Shown: positions 17,696 to 26,662 of the stretch, one piece after another
How positions within the stretch are numbered: the first letter of the stretch is position 1
Layout: each line of letters begins with the position of its first letter
Assembly (NCBI GenBank): GCA_031286065.1
Contig: JAITUZ010000017.1
Span: 1 to 64,000 of the forward strand
Direction: 5' to 3'
Source: Candidatus Methanimicrococcus odontotermitis
GTDB taxonomy: Archaea; Halobacteriota; Methanosarcinia; Methanosarcinales; Methanosarcinaceae
DNA length: 64,000 bases
Translations under genes and position numbers: made by a program
The notes under the pieces: model-generated
The model's input: the letters and a program-made list of their open reading frames with translations, nothing else
The model's database searches: none
Told to the model about the DNA's origin: nothing

Positions 17696-18594
17696 TATTC
17701 CGCCTCTCCTTTTTTATCGTTTTGATCGTCGGCCGCCGGAATATTCGGCGCGGCGAGGTTTGAAATAAGAACAGGTGCGCCGCAGCCGCATGCGCTGCCA
17801 TCGGCGCCGTGCGCGTACGCGTGCGCGCCAAAGACACGATGCGGAACGCCGTGAGCGACCAAATCAATGGAACAGCCATAAGCGGAAACGAAATCTTCGC
17901 GGGACATTTCTTTGCTGTCGTGGAAAAAAAGACGGCGGTTCATGCACGCGATTTTATCCATGTGCGCGGAAACCGCGCCGACATCGTGGCTGATGACAAT
18001 AATAGACATTTTCTGTTTGAGTTCGGATAAAATGCGGTAAAGTTCATCCTGCATGAATGTGTCCAATCCGGTATTCGGCTCATCCATAAGCAAAAGTTTC
18101 GGGTCGCGGGAAAGCGCGCGGGCAATAAAAACACGCTGGCGCTGACCGCCGGATAATTGACCGATTTGCTTGTTTATGAACTCGGCCATGCCGACCGTCT
18201 CCAGAGCCCGCATCGCGGAGTTCTTATCTTCTTTGGAATAGCGGCGGAACAAGCCGGCCTGTTTCAGCCGGCCCGTCAGAACAACTTCCAGCACGCTGAT
18301 CGGAAAATCATAATCGTATTTACCGTACTGCGGAACGTAACCGATGAACGGCCGGGCCTTCTCAGGCGGCAATCCGAAAATGGAAATCCCGCCTTTAGAA
18401 ATCGGAACGAGCCCCAAGATCGACTTGAGAAAAGTCGTTTTGCCGCCGCCGTTGGGACCGATGATTCCGAGAATTTCACCGGGCGCGTCAATTCGAAGAG
18501 AGACTTCTTCAAGAACCGTATGCATATCGTACCGGACCCAAAGCTGCTTGACATCTAAGACGGGCGCGTTTGGGTCAAATTCTTTTTGGAGCAT
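17695..18594 (-). CDS. znuC: Zinc/manganese ABC transporter ATP-binding protein
   Basis: The 299-residue ABC ATPase has Walker A GPNGGGKTT, the Q-loop YVPQYG, signature QLSGGQRQR, and Walker B LLLMDEPNTG followed by the H-loop ISHDVGAV. It energises import through the permease encoded next. The last 45 or so residues go beyond the usual domain. They are rich in His, Ala and Gly with a CGCG motif (HGADGSACGCG), a possible metal-sensing tail. It starts 21 bases after the substrate-binding protein gene ends. Confidence 0.94.
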   Translation of the reverse strand: MLQKEFDPNAPVLDVKQLWVRYDMHTVLEEVSLRIDAPGEILGIIGPNGGGKTTFLKSILGLVPISKGGISIFGLPPEKARPFIGYVPQYGKYDYDFPISVLEVVLTGRLKQAGLFRRYSKEDKNSAMRALETVGMAEFINKQIGQLSGGQRQRVFIARALSRDPKLLLMDEPNTGLDTFMQDELYRILSELKQKMSIIVISHDVGAVSAHMDKIACMNRRLFFHDSKEMSREDFVSAYGCSIDLVAHGVPHRVFGAHAYAHGADGSACGCGAPVLISNLAAPNIPAADDQNDKKGEAE

Positions 18595-18615
18595 CCTGAT
18601 TTTCCTTAAATTTAA

Positions 18616-19557
18616 TTAAGACATTTTATCAGCCAAAGCATGACCGACTTCTCTCATATTTTCAATATAATTTTTCGCGAGCGGGTCAAGGACATAAACG
18701 CTGCCGCCGACGCCTTCGGCAATCGCGGAAGCGCCCGAGACACTGACTTGCTCCTGAACAAAAATGACGGAAACATTGTTATCTTTGGCAATCCCGATAA
18801 AGTTGACGACATCTTGAGGCGCAGGCTCCTTGCCATCAACTTCAATAGCGATTTGAGTCAAATTATAATCGCGGGCGAAATACCCCCAAGCCGGATGATA
18901 AACCATGAAATGGCGGGATTTCAAGCCGGAGAGATCAGTTGTCAATTCGGCGTCCAGCGCTTCTAATTCTTGAATGCAGGCGTCAGCGTTTGCGCGGTAA
19001 TAAGATTCGTTGGAAGCGTCAACGGAAACGAGCCCCTTATACGTATTTTCGGCCATCGTCATCGCGGCTTTCGGAGACGTCCAAATGTGAGAATCGCCTT
19101 GAATCAGCGCAATGCCTTTGGAAGAGTTGATAACGGTCATGTTCGGATTCAATTCTTTGAATGTCGGCATATTGTCCGTTTCAAACGGTTCGCCTGACCC
19201 GAGCTGCATGTAAAGGTCGGCTTTGGACAAATCTTCCAGCTGACGAGGAGACGGGTCATAAGTATGTCCGGCGCCCGAAGGGATCATGGAAATAGCAATG
19301 ACGTTGTCGCCGCCGATTTTTTCAATAAATTCCGTCTGCGGCACAACGCTGGCCGCAACCAGGATTTTACTGCCGTTTACAATCTGATGAACAGAAGCGT
19401 TGTCAAGCGGATCGTAAGCTGCGTTTTGGTCGCCGTGGCCGTGATCATGTTCATCAGCAGGGTCATCAGTGTTCAGGCATCCCGACAAAGAAACGGATGC
19501 AATTAAAAGGATGGCGATAACCGCCGAAAATAACGGGTATGATTTTTTGGAAGTCAT
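18616..19557 (-). CDS. znuA: Zinc/manganese-binding lipoprotein of the ABC importer
   Basis: The 313-residue cluster A-I (TroA/ZnuA) solute-binding protein has a lipoprotein-type leader with LSGC at residues 24-27, so it is probably anchored outside the membrane by C27. A short acidic/histidine stretch (DEHDHGHGDQ) follows. Metal-ligand histidines are visible in GAGHTYDPSPRQ, DSHIWTSPKA and MVYHPAWGYFARDY. Downstream genes encode the ATPase and permease. A TATA box at about 19600 with a 17-bp inverted repeat just upstream of it suggests control by the neighbouring DtxR-type protein. Confidence 0.94.
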   Translation of the reverse strand: MTSKKSYPLFSAVIAILLIASVSLSGCLNTDDPADEHDHGHGDQNAAYDPLDNASVHQIVNGSKILVAASVVPQTEFIEKIGGDNVIAISMIPSGAGHTYDPSPRQLEDLSKADLYMQLGSGEPFETDNMPTFKELNPNMTVINSSKGIALIQGDSHIWTSPKAAMTMAENTYKGLVSVDASNESYYRANADACIQELEALDAELTTDLSGLKSRHFMVYHPAWGYFARDYNLTQIAIEVDGKEPAPQDVVNFIGIAKDNNVSVIFVQEQVSVSGASAIAEGVGGSVYVLDPLAKNYIENMREVGHALADKMS

Positions 19558-19620
19558 AATTTCACTTTATTCAAAATGATTCGGGATTAATAAATTCGGA
19601 ATATATAATTTTCACAAATG

Positions 19621-19637
19621 TTTGGCATGAAACCAAA
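19621..19637 (-). promoter_or_regulatory. Putative DtxR-type operator upstream of znuA
   Basis: TTTGGCATGAAACCAAA is an inverted repeat TTTGG-N7-CCAAA placed directly upstream of the minus-strand TATA box (near 19600-19610) of the znu operon. A nearly identical copy precedes the regulator gene. Confidence 0.65.
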
Positions 19638-19706
19638 AATTTAAATCGGCATGAACGCTCCGTCAAAACAAACAGCGGAGAAGAACACACCTGATTTGAA
19701 GAGGGG

Positions 19707-20192
19707 TTAAAGTTTTTTAATCAGATTCGGGCGCGTTTCATGAAAGCAAGAGTCGTGCCGGATTTGCCGGATTTCGCCGGATTTCACACAGCACGAAACG
19801 GACGGATGCCCCATTGAAGAACACATGCGGTCAATCGCGTTTTTTGAAACGAAAGTTTCAATCCGCGAAGTTTCGTCACACGCTTCAGCCGGCGTTAAGC
19901 CGTAATGCGAAAGCATTAAGCCGAGTATTTGATGGCGTTTTAAACAAAACGCGGCGTACGTTTTTCCGTATGCCGTCAGTTTGACGCCGCGGTAAGGGAT
20001 ATGGTCGATGTAGCCTTCTTCCGCCAATTCCGCAATCAGTTTCGTGACGGTGGACGGATCGACTTCAAAGACCTCGGAAATCTGAGTCGTTCTGACTGTT
20101 TCCCCTTTTTCGAGAAGGAATTTCAAATAAGAAACTTTGCGCGGGCTCAGCTCAAGACCGGTTATTTCTCCTTTTTTTGTATTTTCAGCCAT
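19707..20192 (-). CDS. DtxR/MntR-family metal-dependent transcription regulator
   Basis: The 161-residue protein has an N-terminal winged helix (residues about 13-75). Its recognition helix segment VDPSTVTKLIAELAEEGYI is followed by HIPYRGVKLTAYG. A metal-binding dimerisation region follows, with RHQILGLML, ACDETSRIE and the terminal Cys/His-rich MGHPSVSCC. Such proteins bind operators when loaded with iron, manganese or zinc. It lies next to the znuACB operon on the same strand, and copies of one 17-bp inverted repeat occur upstream of both units, which suggests autoregulation and control of uptake. There is no SH3-like third domain, so it resembles MntR more than DtxR. Confidence 0.92.
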   Translation of the reverse strand: MAENTKKGEITGLELSPRKVSYLKFLLEKGETVRTTQISEVFEVDPSTVTKLIAELAEEGYIDHIPYRGVKLTAYGKTYAAFCLKRHQILGLMLSHYGLTPAEACDETSRIETFVSKNAIDRMCSSMGHPSVSCCVKSGEIRQIRHDSCFHETRPNLIKKL

Positions 20193-20235
20193 TAAAAGAA
20201 GAATGGCGATTCAGATTTATAAAGATATTGCAAAT

Positions 20236-20252
20236 TTTGGCATCACCCCAAA
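20236..20252 (-). promoter_or_regulatory. Putative DtxR-type operator upstream of the regulator gene
   Basis: TTTGGCATCACCCCAAA shares the TTTGGCAT half, the 7-base spacing and the CCAAA half with the site upstream of znuA. It lies about 10 bases upstream of a TATA-like sequence (tttataaagat, 20217-20227) that serves the minus-strand regulator gene. Confidence 0.65.
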
Positions 20253-20309
20253 CTTTAAAAGCGGCCGGTCAGAAAACTTTAAATTTAAAAAAGAGAGCAA
20301 GAAAAGAAA

Positions 20310-20322
20310 TATATAAAAGGGA
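20310..20322 (+). promoter_or_regulatory. TATA box of the DMT exporter gene
   Basis: The sequence aaatatataaaag lies about 55 bases before the ATG at 20375. A moderate ribosome site (aaaaaggat) sits about 9 bases before the start. Confidence 0.55.
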
Positions 20323-20374
20323 AAAGGGCGGTTTCTTAAATTTAATTTGATTTTATAAAAAAAGGATAGACGGT

Positions 20375-21271
20375 ATGGCGCTGACTCCGATGAGAAAAGC
20401 AAGTTTTCTGCTTTTGTTGGTTGTTTTTGTTTGGGGGATGTCATATCTGTTCACAAAAAGAGGATTAGAAACACTGCCGCCGTTTACATTCCTGACATTC
20501 AGATTCTGCCTTGGATTCACTGCAGCCGGCCTCCTCTTTATGAAACATTTCTCAAAAATCAATAAAAAGACACTCATCGGCGGCGCCGTTCTCGGCTTCT
20601 TCCTATTTCTGACGCTGGGCTGCGTCTATTTCGGCCTCCGATACACGACGATTTCAAACGCCGGTTTTCTCGGCAGCTTGTCCGTTGTTTTTGTCCCGAT
20701 TCTTTCCGCAATCGTTTATCGGAAACTCCCGGAAAAAAAGATACTTATCGGAAGCACGGCCGCAGCCATTGGAATTGCGCTTCTGACATTGGAAAGCAAA
20801 GCCGGATTCAGTATCGGCGATTTTATATGCATAGGGGCGGCGGTTGCTTATGCCGGCCATATTTTAATGACAAAGCACTTGACAAGCATCAAGGAAATCG
20901 ACGCGCTTAACCTCGGCATTGTCCAGCTCGGATTCACCGGCATTTATGGAGCGGTCTGCGCGCTTCTCTTTGAAGAGCCGTATTTGCCGACAGCCGCAGA
21001 AGAGTGGACAGCCATTCTCTTTTTAGCTTTCTTCTGCACCGCGTTTGGTTTTACCGGACAGGTGGTCGCTCAAAAACACATAACTCCGGCGCATGTCGGC
21101 TTACTCTTCTCGCTGGAGCCTGTTTTTGCGGCTCTCTTCGCTTACTTATTCGCGTCAGAACAGCTCCTTCCGATACAAATTATCGGCGCAGCGATTGTTT
21201 TTTGCAGTGTTTTGTATGTAGAGGCGGATTTGAAAGGGTTCAAAAGAAAAAGCGGCCGAGAAACGGGATAA
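20375..21271 (+). CDS. EamA/DMT superfamily transporter
   Basis: The 298-residue protein has ten hydrophobic segments arranged as two EamA repeats (about 5-140 and 150-290). It starts with a short basic N terminus and LLLVVFVWGMSYLFTKRGLE, typical of the family. HVGLLFSLEPVFAALFAYL in the second repeat is the classic EamA signature. Members export amino acids or other small metabolites, but the substrate cannot be predicted. It is transcribed alone and converges with the methyltransferase gene. Confidence 0.93.
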   Translation: MALTPMRKASFLLLLVVFVWGMSYLFTKRGLETLPPFTFLTFRFCLGFTAAGLLFMKHFSKINKKTLIGGAVLGFFLFLTLGCVYFGLRYTTISNAGFLGSLSVVFVPILSAIVYRKLPEKKILIGSTAAAIGIALLTLESKAGFSIGDFICIGAAVAYAGHILMTKHLTSIKEIDALNLGIVQLGFTGIYGAVCALLFEEPYLPTAAEEWTAILFLAFFCTAFGFTGQVVAQKHITPAHVGLLFSLEPVFAALFAYLFASEQLLPIQIIGAAIVFCSVLYVEADLKGFKRKSGRETG

Positions 21272-21354
21272 CGGGCAAGGGCAGATCTGAAAAAAAGAAA
21301 AGCGATATTGAGATCCATTCAAAAGAATCACTTTGAAAGAAACGCTTTTTAAGA

Positions 21355-22422
21355 TCATTTTTCCGCGTCTGCCGCTAACTGTTTGCCGTAAGCCGCAGCA
21401 TCATTTTCGGACGGAACAGGCGTTTCTTCGCACGCTTTGACAAAAGCGCGGATATTTTCAAGCGGCGTGGTTTCGGGAACGTCGCAGGCGGATCCGGCGA
21501 TGTTAATTCCTTGGCGGATGACTTCGGCGGTTGCGCTGTACACGTCTTCAGGCGTTCCGTTCGGGAACAGTTCGATGACATCCAAATTGCCGTAAGCGGA
21601 CACGTTTCCGAGTTTTTGTTTGGCGTACCAAACCGGAACGGCTTTGTCAAAGGAGAAGCCTTCGACGCCGGAGACGGCAATATGCTCAAGCATCGGCTTT
21701 GTGTTGCCGCAGATGTGCAGAATCGTCGGTGCGCCGGTTCCTTTTCTCATCTTTTTGATTGCCGGCAGAACGAATTCGGCGTACATGTCTCCGGACAGTA
21801 AATCTCCGGACGATGTCGGATCAATCGCAAAAAGAATGTCAGCCCCGTTTGCGGCCAGCAGTTTTTGATAATCAATGACGAAATCAGTGATTTTGTCAAC
21901 CAGCGTATGCACTTTGTCCGGATCGCTCAAAATCCACATGAACAATTCATCCACGCTTGCCATGTGGCCGGCAATCGTAAACGGGCAGACCGTTGTCGGA
22001 AGAAGTGCTAAGTCGCTGCCGTATTTTGATTTCAGAAGGTCAAGCGCTTTCAAAACGACCGGAATGCGCCCGCGCTCTTCAATTTTTTCGGGAACCGTAA
22101 AATCATCCGGATTCATCACGGAATGTTTTTGAATCGGCGGGCGGTCGATTTTGCGCCAATCAAGAACGGCCCCAAGCACTTCGGCTTCAAGAGAAATATC
22201 AAACGGCAGCGTGGTTCCGTCAACGCCGCACATGTCATGAGGCGCGGCCGCCATATCCGCCATCATCTGCGGATCATAATGCACTTTCGGATACGCCGCA
22301 CCGACAGCGTTCATCATTTCAGCCGTCGTCATCACAAGACCGTTCGCGGACGACGTACGGTCTACTTGTTGACCGCAGACGGCGGCAAGTGCTCTCTCTG
22401 CGGCTGTCATTTGTTTAACCAT
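21355..22422 (-). CDS. MtaA/MtbA-type methylcobamide:coenzyme M methyltransferase
   Basis: The protein of about 355 residues belongs to the uroporphyrinogen decarboxylase/MtaA family. The zinc site is visible as LHICGNTKP (HxC) and the later GSACDVP cysteine. These enzymes move the methyl group from a methylated corrinoid protein to coenzyme M, the entry step for methanol or methylamine methanogenesis. Whether it is the methanol (MtaA) or methylamine (MtbA) form cannot be decided. I start at the second ATG (22422) because the ribosome site ggag directly abuts the first ATG four codons earlier. No corrinoid protein gene is adjacent. Confidence 0.9.
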   Translation of the reverse strand: MVKQMTAAERALAAVCGQQVDRTSSANGLVMTTAEMMNAVGAAYPKVHYDPQMMADMAAAPHDMCGVDGTTLPFDISLEAEVLGAVLDWRKIDRPPIQKHSVMNPDDFTVPEKIEERGRIPVVLKALDLLKSKYGSDLALLPTTVCPFTIAGHMASVDELFMWILSDPDKVHTLVDKITDFVIDYQKLLAANGADILFAIDPTSSGDLLSGDMYAEFVLPAIKKMRKGTGAPTILHICGNTKPMLEHIAVSGVEGFSFDKAVPVWYAKQKLGNVSAYGNLDVIELFPNGTPEDVYSATAEVIRQGINIAGSACDVPETTPLENIRAFVKACEETPVPSENDAAAYGKQLAADAEK

Positions 22423-22434
22423 ATTGAAACACAT

Positions 22435-22764
22435 CTCCTTTTTTGAACAAAGTTTGAATGTATTTTTTTGGATTATTTAATAGAAGGCACAAAAATCGCT
22501 CTTGGTTCTCTCAAAACGTCCGAAGAAAGATCAAAATAATTTTTTTTGAAGAGAGCTTTTTGTTGTTGGCGATTTTATTAATTTATAAATGGGGGTTTGG
22601 GGTATTTATATTTTGGGAAGGGGACGGTGTTGGAAAAAATGCGAAGAGATGGTGGAGAGGATTTATTTGGATTTGAGAAGAGAGAATTGAAAAAAGTTCT
22701 ATTTCACCCATAATTAAAATATTTGATTTAACTATTTGAATTAAATAAAATCGAAGAAATTCAA
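22435..22764. other. Intergenic gap at the edge of the defence island, no gene seen
   Basis: This 330-base gap contains AT-rich sequence, a G-rich patch (22588-22665) and TATA-like stretches near 22720. I see no conserved gene in it. It marks the left edge of an AT-rich region that probably arrived by transfer. Confidence 0.4.
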
Positions 22765-23240
22765 ATGAATTACACATTTACTTTTGACGCCTTAAAAGAT
22801 GCACCTTTGATAATTGACGCCATTTATGAAGGAGGAAATGAAAACAATCTTTCGGGGGAACCGATATCAAAACTACTACAAAATGTTGGCAACATGGGAG
22901 GATTTAGAAAAACAAATAGAAAAGATAAATCAAATCTACCTGCATATGTTATCATTTATACACCCATGGAAGAACTGGAATGGCCAGATCTTTTAGATGT
23001 TGAAATCGGGGTTTTTAGATATTAGGGGGATAATAGAAAAGCTGGAAAAGAGTTACATGAAACACAAAAAGGTGGAAACTTTCTATTAAAAGAGGTATTT
23101 CGTTGGCTTCATGAAAATGGCGATTCACTTAAAAAGATTCCCCCATTTTTGATTTTTAAAAGGACAGGAAAAGGAAAAATGTGCAATTTGGGGGTTTAGC
23201 CGCGCCGGAAAAATACAAATATTCCATCGAATGGACATAA
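22765..23240 (+). pseudogene. Remnant of an AspBHI-like restriction endonuclease N-terminal domain
   Basis: The reading frame begins MNYTFTFDALKDAPLIIDAIYEGG and follows the pattern of the AspBHI-type N-terminal DNA-recognition domain: PISKLLQNVGNMGGFR, YVIIYTPMEELEWPD, GDNRKAGKELHET, GGNFLL and IPPFLIFKR. A TAG at 23023 interrupts it directly before GDNRKAG, where homologues usually have Tyr. About 150 bases later one base is missing in an A-run, after which another frame continues VQFGGLAAPEKY and soon stops at 23238. The nuclease domain is absent. The TAG could be read as pyrrolysine, but the later frameshift and truncation argue for a dead gene. It converges with the receiver-protein gene. 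Confidence 0.7.
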
Positions 23241-23273
23241 TTCAATGAATATTATTGAATGGTTAAATTCTAT

Positions 23274-24188
23274 TTAACTAATTTCTCTAACTTTAGATTC
23301 AAGCTTTTCAAGATTTTCTTTATGTTTTCGAATATTCTGTCGAATTTCTTTGCATTTTTCAGAATTGAAAACAATATTTTCTTTTTTATTTTCGAAAAAG
23401 TCATTTTTATCATCATTACATAAAACAGCATGAGCAAAAAGATTGCGAGTTTTCGTAATTTCATCATTATAATCCGTAGAGAAATCGTCTAATTCTAATT
23501 GTTTTAAAACTTCACCAATGGCTTGGGCTTGTTGATATGATGAAAAAAGCACATTGTCCCCCATTAACTTATCAATTGACTTATTTTGTTTGTATTTTTC
23601 AAATTTATTAAATTTCTCATTGATATGAGTGCTTACAGCATCAAAAATTTTATCAGATATGCATTCTGTATCCAATTTAATACAGGACATACATAAATTA
23701 ATGATGTTCATTTTAGTGGCATCCAATAAACTTGTTTCATGCATAATCATTCCACGCATGACAATAATATGTTGAAATTTTCGAATTGTTAAATCTATGA
23801 GTTTTATTATTTCATTATAAACAGATTTATGATGGCCGTCTTGCAAAGAATGTGTCTCTAAAAAGGTAATTCGATTAATTTGACCAATATCTCCTAACTT
23901 ATGTGCTGTATAAAATAAAATTTCTGTAGAGACATTTGAGTTACGAATTTCTTTAATTATTTGATCTCCATTTTTTTCAATGGTTGGATATGATGCAAGA
24001 TTATAATCAGTTAGAATGAGATCAAAATCTCCAGTGAAATGTGAAAAATCATTGAATTTAGGAATAGGACATATTTTTGGTTCAAATCCATTAATATTTA
24101 GATGGTCTGAAACTTTTTGAAGCCAGCCATCGCTAATAAATTCATCGATATGATCGTCAATCCACAAAATATTGTAATCTAACTTCAT
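23274..24188 (-). CDS. Receiver-domain protein with HEPN-like C-terminal part
   Basis: The 304-residue protein starts with a response-regulator receiver domain: ILWIDDHID (acidic pair D11/D12), LILTDYNL (phospho-acceptor D61) and LFYTAHK. The rest (about 125-304) is helical and has two Rx4H motifs, RGMIMH at 145-150 and RNLFAH at 248-253. The second resembles the active motif of HEPN ribonucleases. It overlaps the end of the GHKL kinase gene by 4 bases, so a phosphorelay pair is likely. I infer an effector that is switched by phosphorylation, perhaps cutting RNA on infection. The HEPN assignment rests on motif form only. Confidence 0.75.
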   Translation of the reverse strand: MKLDYNILWIDDHIDEFISDGWLQKVSDHLNINGFEPKICPIPKFNDFSHFTGDFDLILTDYNLASYPTIEKNGDQIIKEIRNSNVSTEILFYTAHKLGDIGQINRITFLETHSLQDGHHKSVYNEIIKLIDLTIRKFQHIIVMRGMIMHETSLLDATKMNIINLCMSCIKLDTECISDKIFDAVSTHINEKFNKFEKYKQNKSIDKLMGDNVLFSSYQQAQAIGEVLKQLELDDFSTDYNDEITKTRNLFAHAVLCNDDKNDFFENKKENIVFNSEKCKEIRQNIRKHKENLEKLESKVREIS

Positions 24189-26662
24189 TTTTTCAACTCT
24201 ATTCTAAATTTAGTTCCAACGTTTTCCGTAGATGATACCGAGATGAATCCACCCATATCTCTCTCAATAACGGATTTGATAGTAAATAATCCGATACCAG
24301 ACCCATCTGTTGTTGTAAAACCTAAATCAAAAATGTTATCTAAATTTTGATTAGATATTCCTTTCCCATCATCTTTAATTGTAAAAATTAAGTCATCATT
24401 AGAAATATTAAAATCAAATAATATCTCGTTAGCATTTGCCTTTTCTGCATTAGTTATAAAATTATCAATAATAATTGTAACTTCTAGCGGACTAAAATCC
24501 ATGACAAATACTTCATTGCTATTATCCAACCGGATGTTCAGATTTGTTTTAAGTGCCGGATCAGTAGAAAGATAAATTTCTTCAATGTATTCTTTAATAA
24601 ATTGAACCACATCTCCACTCAATGATTTTGCTTCCACACCGAAATTAGCACGAGTTATGAAATTCGAAACAGATCTAATTTTTGTAGCCTCTTTTATTAT
24701 TGTATAAATTTTGTTCAATTCTTTTTCAGAAACATTCTTACTCCTCAATAAATCATTAGCATTGGTAATTATTCTACTAGAGGAATGACCAATATTATGT
24801 TGTAAACCAACGATTTGTTCTTTTTCTCTTCCAATGATTGAACTTTGGAATAACCTTATTTTCTTCTCTTCTTCGAGTTTTACGACTGCGACTTCTTTTT
24901 CTTTTTCTGCATTTGCCCGCTTTTCTGCCTCTTCCTTGGCTTTTTGTTCTGCATCTTTGCGAGCGATTTCTTCTTTTAGCTTTTTAATTTCAGCCTCTTT
25001 TTGAGCGAATTCTGCTTTTTTACGAGCTTCTTCCTCAATTTTTGCCCGTTCTTCTGCCACTTTTCGTTTTTGTTCCTCTTCAACTAATTTCCGCTCAGTG
25101 TCTATTTTTTGTTTCAATATAGTATTGTACTCTGCCTCAGCATCTTCAACATTTTGAAAAAGTTGAGGATCATTAATATTAGTTGCAAATTTAGATAAAT
25201 CTCTAAAAACATCGGGGTTTATCTTTTCCAGATTATTATCAATAATAGAAATTAAATCATGATTGTAATCCAAGATCTCAATATTTTTATTATCAGATAA
25301 TTTCCGGATAATTTCAATGTAATGAGCACGGCTTCCTAAACTTCCTTTTATTACAGAAATATCTTCAGATTGTTTATCCCTTTCCCGAAATGGTTCTTTT
25401 TCATCTCCATACCCTTTTTTATCCCATCCAAGCCCCCATTGAACAAAACCCAAATACCTTTCTAAGGGCTTGATTGCAACATTCATAAATAATTTTATAA
25501 GAAGGTGGACGCCTTCGGTTTCAACTAATCCCCCATCTCGACTAGAAACTTCCTTAAACATTAGATTATCGTCTGTAAATAATTCAATTCGTCCTAGTAA
25601 ATCGCGTGTTCCAAGAAAACGTCGATTTCCTTGCTGGTGCCTGTAATCAATGCCTAAACTATCATCACCAATATTTCCAAAAGGATAAACTCTGAACCCA
25701 TTTTTAAAGAAAAAAATCGAACCAAAGTTTACATTATCAACTCCCATTTGCTTAGTAAAATTGGATTTTGCAACAGTATTTAAATAAAAAATGTGAAAAG
25801 AAACATCGGTTAAAATATTGCTATAAGAGTTAGCTTCTCGAGTCTTGTAAATTAATGCATCCCTATCCATCAACTCAGAAATAATCCAATGTTTTGAAAC
25901 AGTAATTTTTATTTGAGTTGTTTTTAATCCAAGATTTTCAAAAATAAAATTACCTACGAATCCGTTCACTTTATTTCGTGTTAACCCCTCAACATCATCA
26001 TTACCTATTTCATCAATACATTCAATTTCAATTTCAAATTCATTAGAACTAAAAGGATTAATGAGCTTTTCAAGAGAATGTTTTAGCTTTTGCATCTTTT
26101 TCCGGTCCCATGTAGAATGCAGCTTTGAAATTTCAAGTTTAGTTCCAAATTCAAATTCATTTGAAATTGTTTCATGCTGAACCATTATTTGAATAAATTC
26201 CGATATAGAACTTTTTTCAAACTCATTCCAATCAACATCAATCTTTTCCGTAAAATTTGTATTCTTCTTTCGAGAGATTAGAATCAAATGACTTCCTAAA
26301 CGATCACATGAAAAACGTCCAATACCTTTTGCTCCTGCATAATGTTTCCTCCGAATATTATCACGATAATTTTGATTTTGTGATAAGCCAATATCATCCG
26401 AGTCCTCAATACCATCTCTTTTTGCAGAATATGCAACAAAAAGCCATTTATTTTTGATGTCGTCTAATGACATACCTTTACCATTGTCAAAAACAGTGAT
26501 TTTATCTTTTTCAAAAATTATTTTGACCTGAGTCGCACTAGCATCATAAGAATTCTTCACCAACTCAAAAATTGCAATATTATCATCGGTAATTAAATCC
26601 TTTCCAATAATGTTTTTCAAAGCAGAACTAACTTTAAAAGATAACTCATTCATCCATTTCAC
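24185..26662 (-). CDS. Double-GHKL ATPase / histidine kinase of a modification island
   Basis: The 825-residue protein has two ATPase domains of the GHKL fold. The N-terminal one (about 8-210) is MORC/HSP90-like: AIFELVKNSYDASA, VFDNGKGM and GAKGIGRFSCDR. A charged coiled coil (about 510-620, Lys/Glu/Ala-rich) follows. The C-terminal part is histidine-kinase-like, with a possible phospho-acceptor in GLQHNIGHSSS, then DNFITNAEKAN, KDDGKGIS and DGSGIGLF near 725-790. It has no membrane segment, so it senses something inside the cell. It overlaps the methyltransferase gene upstream by 17 bases and the receiver gene downstream by 4 bases. MORC-like ATPases are known companions of restriction-modification genes. 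Confidence 0.85.
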   Translation of the reverse strand: MKWMNELSFKVSSALKNIIGKDLITDDNIAIFELVKNSYDASATQVKIIFEKDKITVFDNGKGMSLDDIKNKWLFVAYSAKRDGIEDSDDIGLSQNQNYRDNIRRKHYAGAKGIGRFSCDRLGSHLILISRKKNTNFTEKIDVDWNEFEKSSISEFIQIMVQHETISNEFEFGTKLEISKLHSTWDRKKMQKLKHSLEKLINPFSSNEFEIEIECIDEIGNDDVEGLTRNKVNGFVGNFIFENLGLKTTQIKITVSKHWIISELMDRDALIYKTREANSYSNILTDVSFHIFYLNTVAKSNFTKQMGVDNVNFGSIFFFKNGFRVYPFGNIGDDSLGIDYRHQQGNRRFLGTRDLLGRIELFTDDNLMFKEVSSRDGGLVETEGVHLLIKLFMNVAIKPLERYLGFVQWGLGWDKKGYGDEKEPFRERDKQSEDISVIKGSLGSRAHYIEIIRKLSDNKNIEILDYNHDLISIIDNNLEKINPDVFRDLSKFATNINDPQLFQNVEDAEAEYNTILKQKIDTERKLVEEEQKRKVAEERAKIEEEARKKAEFAQKEAEIKKLKEEIARKDAEQKAKEEAEKRANAEKEKEVAVVKLEEEKKIRLFQSSIIGREKEQIVGLQHNIGHSSSRIITNANDLLRSKNVSEKELNKIYTIIKEATKIRSVSNFITRANFGVEAKSLSGDVVQFIKEYIEEIYLSTDPALKTNLNIRLDNSNEVFVMDFSPLEVTIIIDNFITNAEKANANEILFDFNISNDDLIFTIKDDGKGISNQNLDNIFDLGFTTTDGSGIGLFTIKSVIERDMGGFISVSSTENVGTKFRIELKK

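Noticed and set aside
22458-22676. Open frame of 72 codons between the methyltransferase and the restriction remnant
   Set aside because: It has a low-complexity, Trp/Gly-rich translation without any family resemblance and no ribosome site.
23023-23025. TAG in the restriction-enzyme remnant as a fourth pyrrolysine codon
   Set aside because: The gene has a further frameshift and lost its nuclease domain, and homologues seem to have Tyr here, so a nonsense mutation is simpler.
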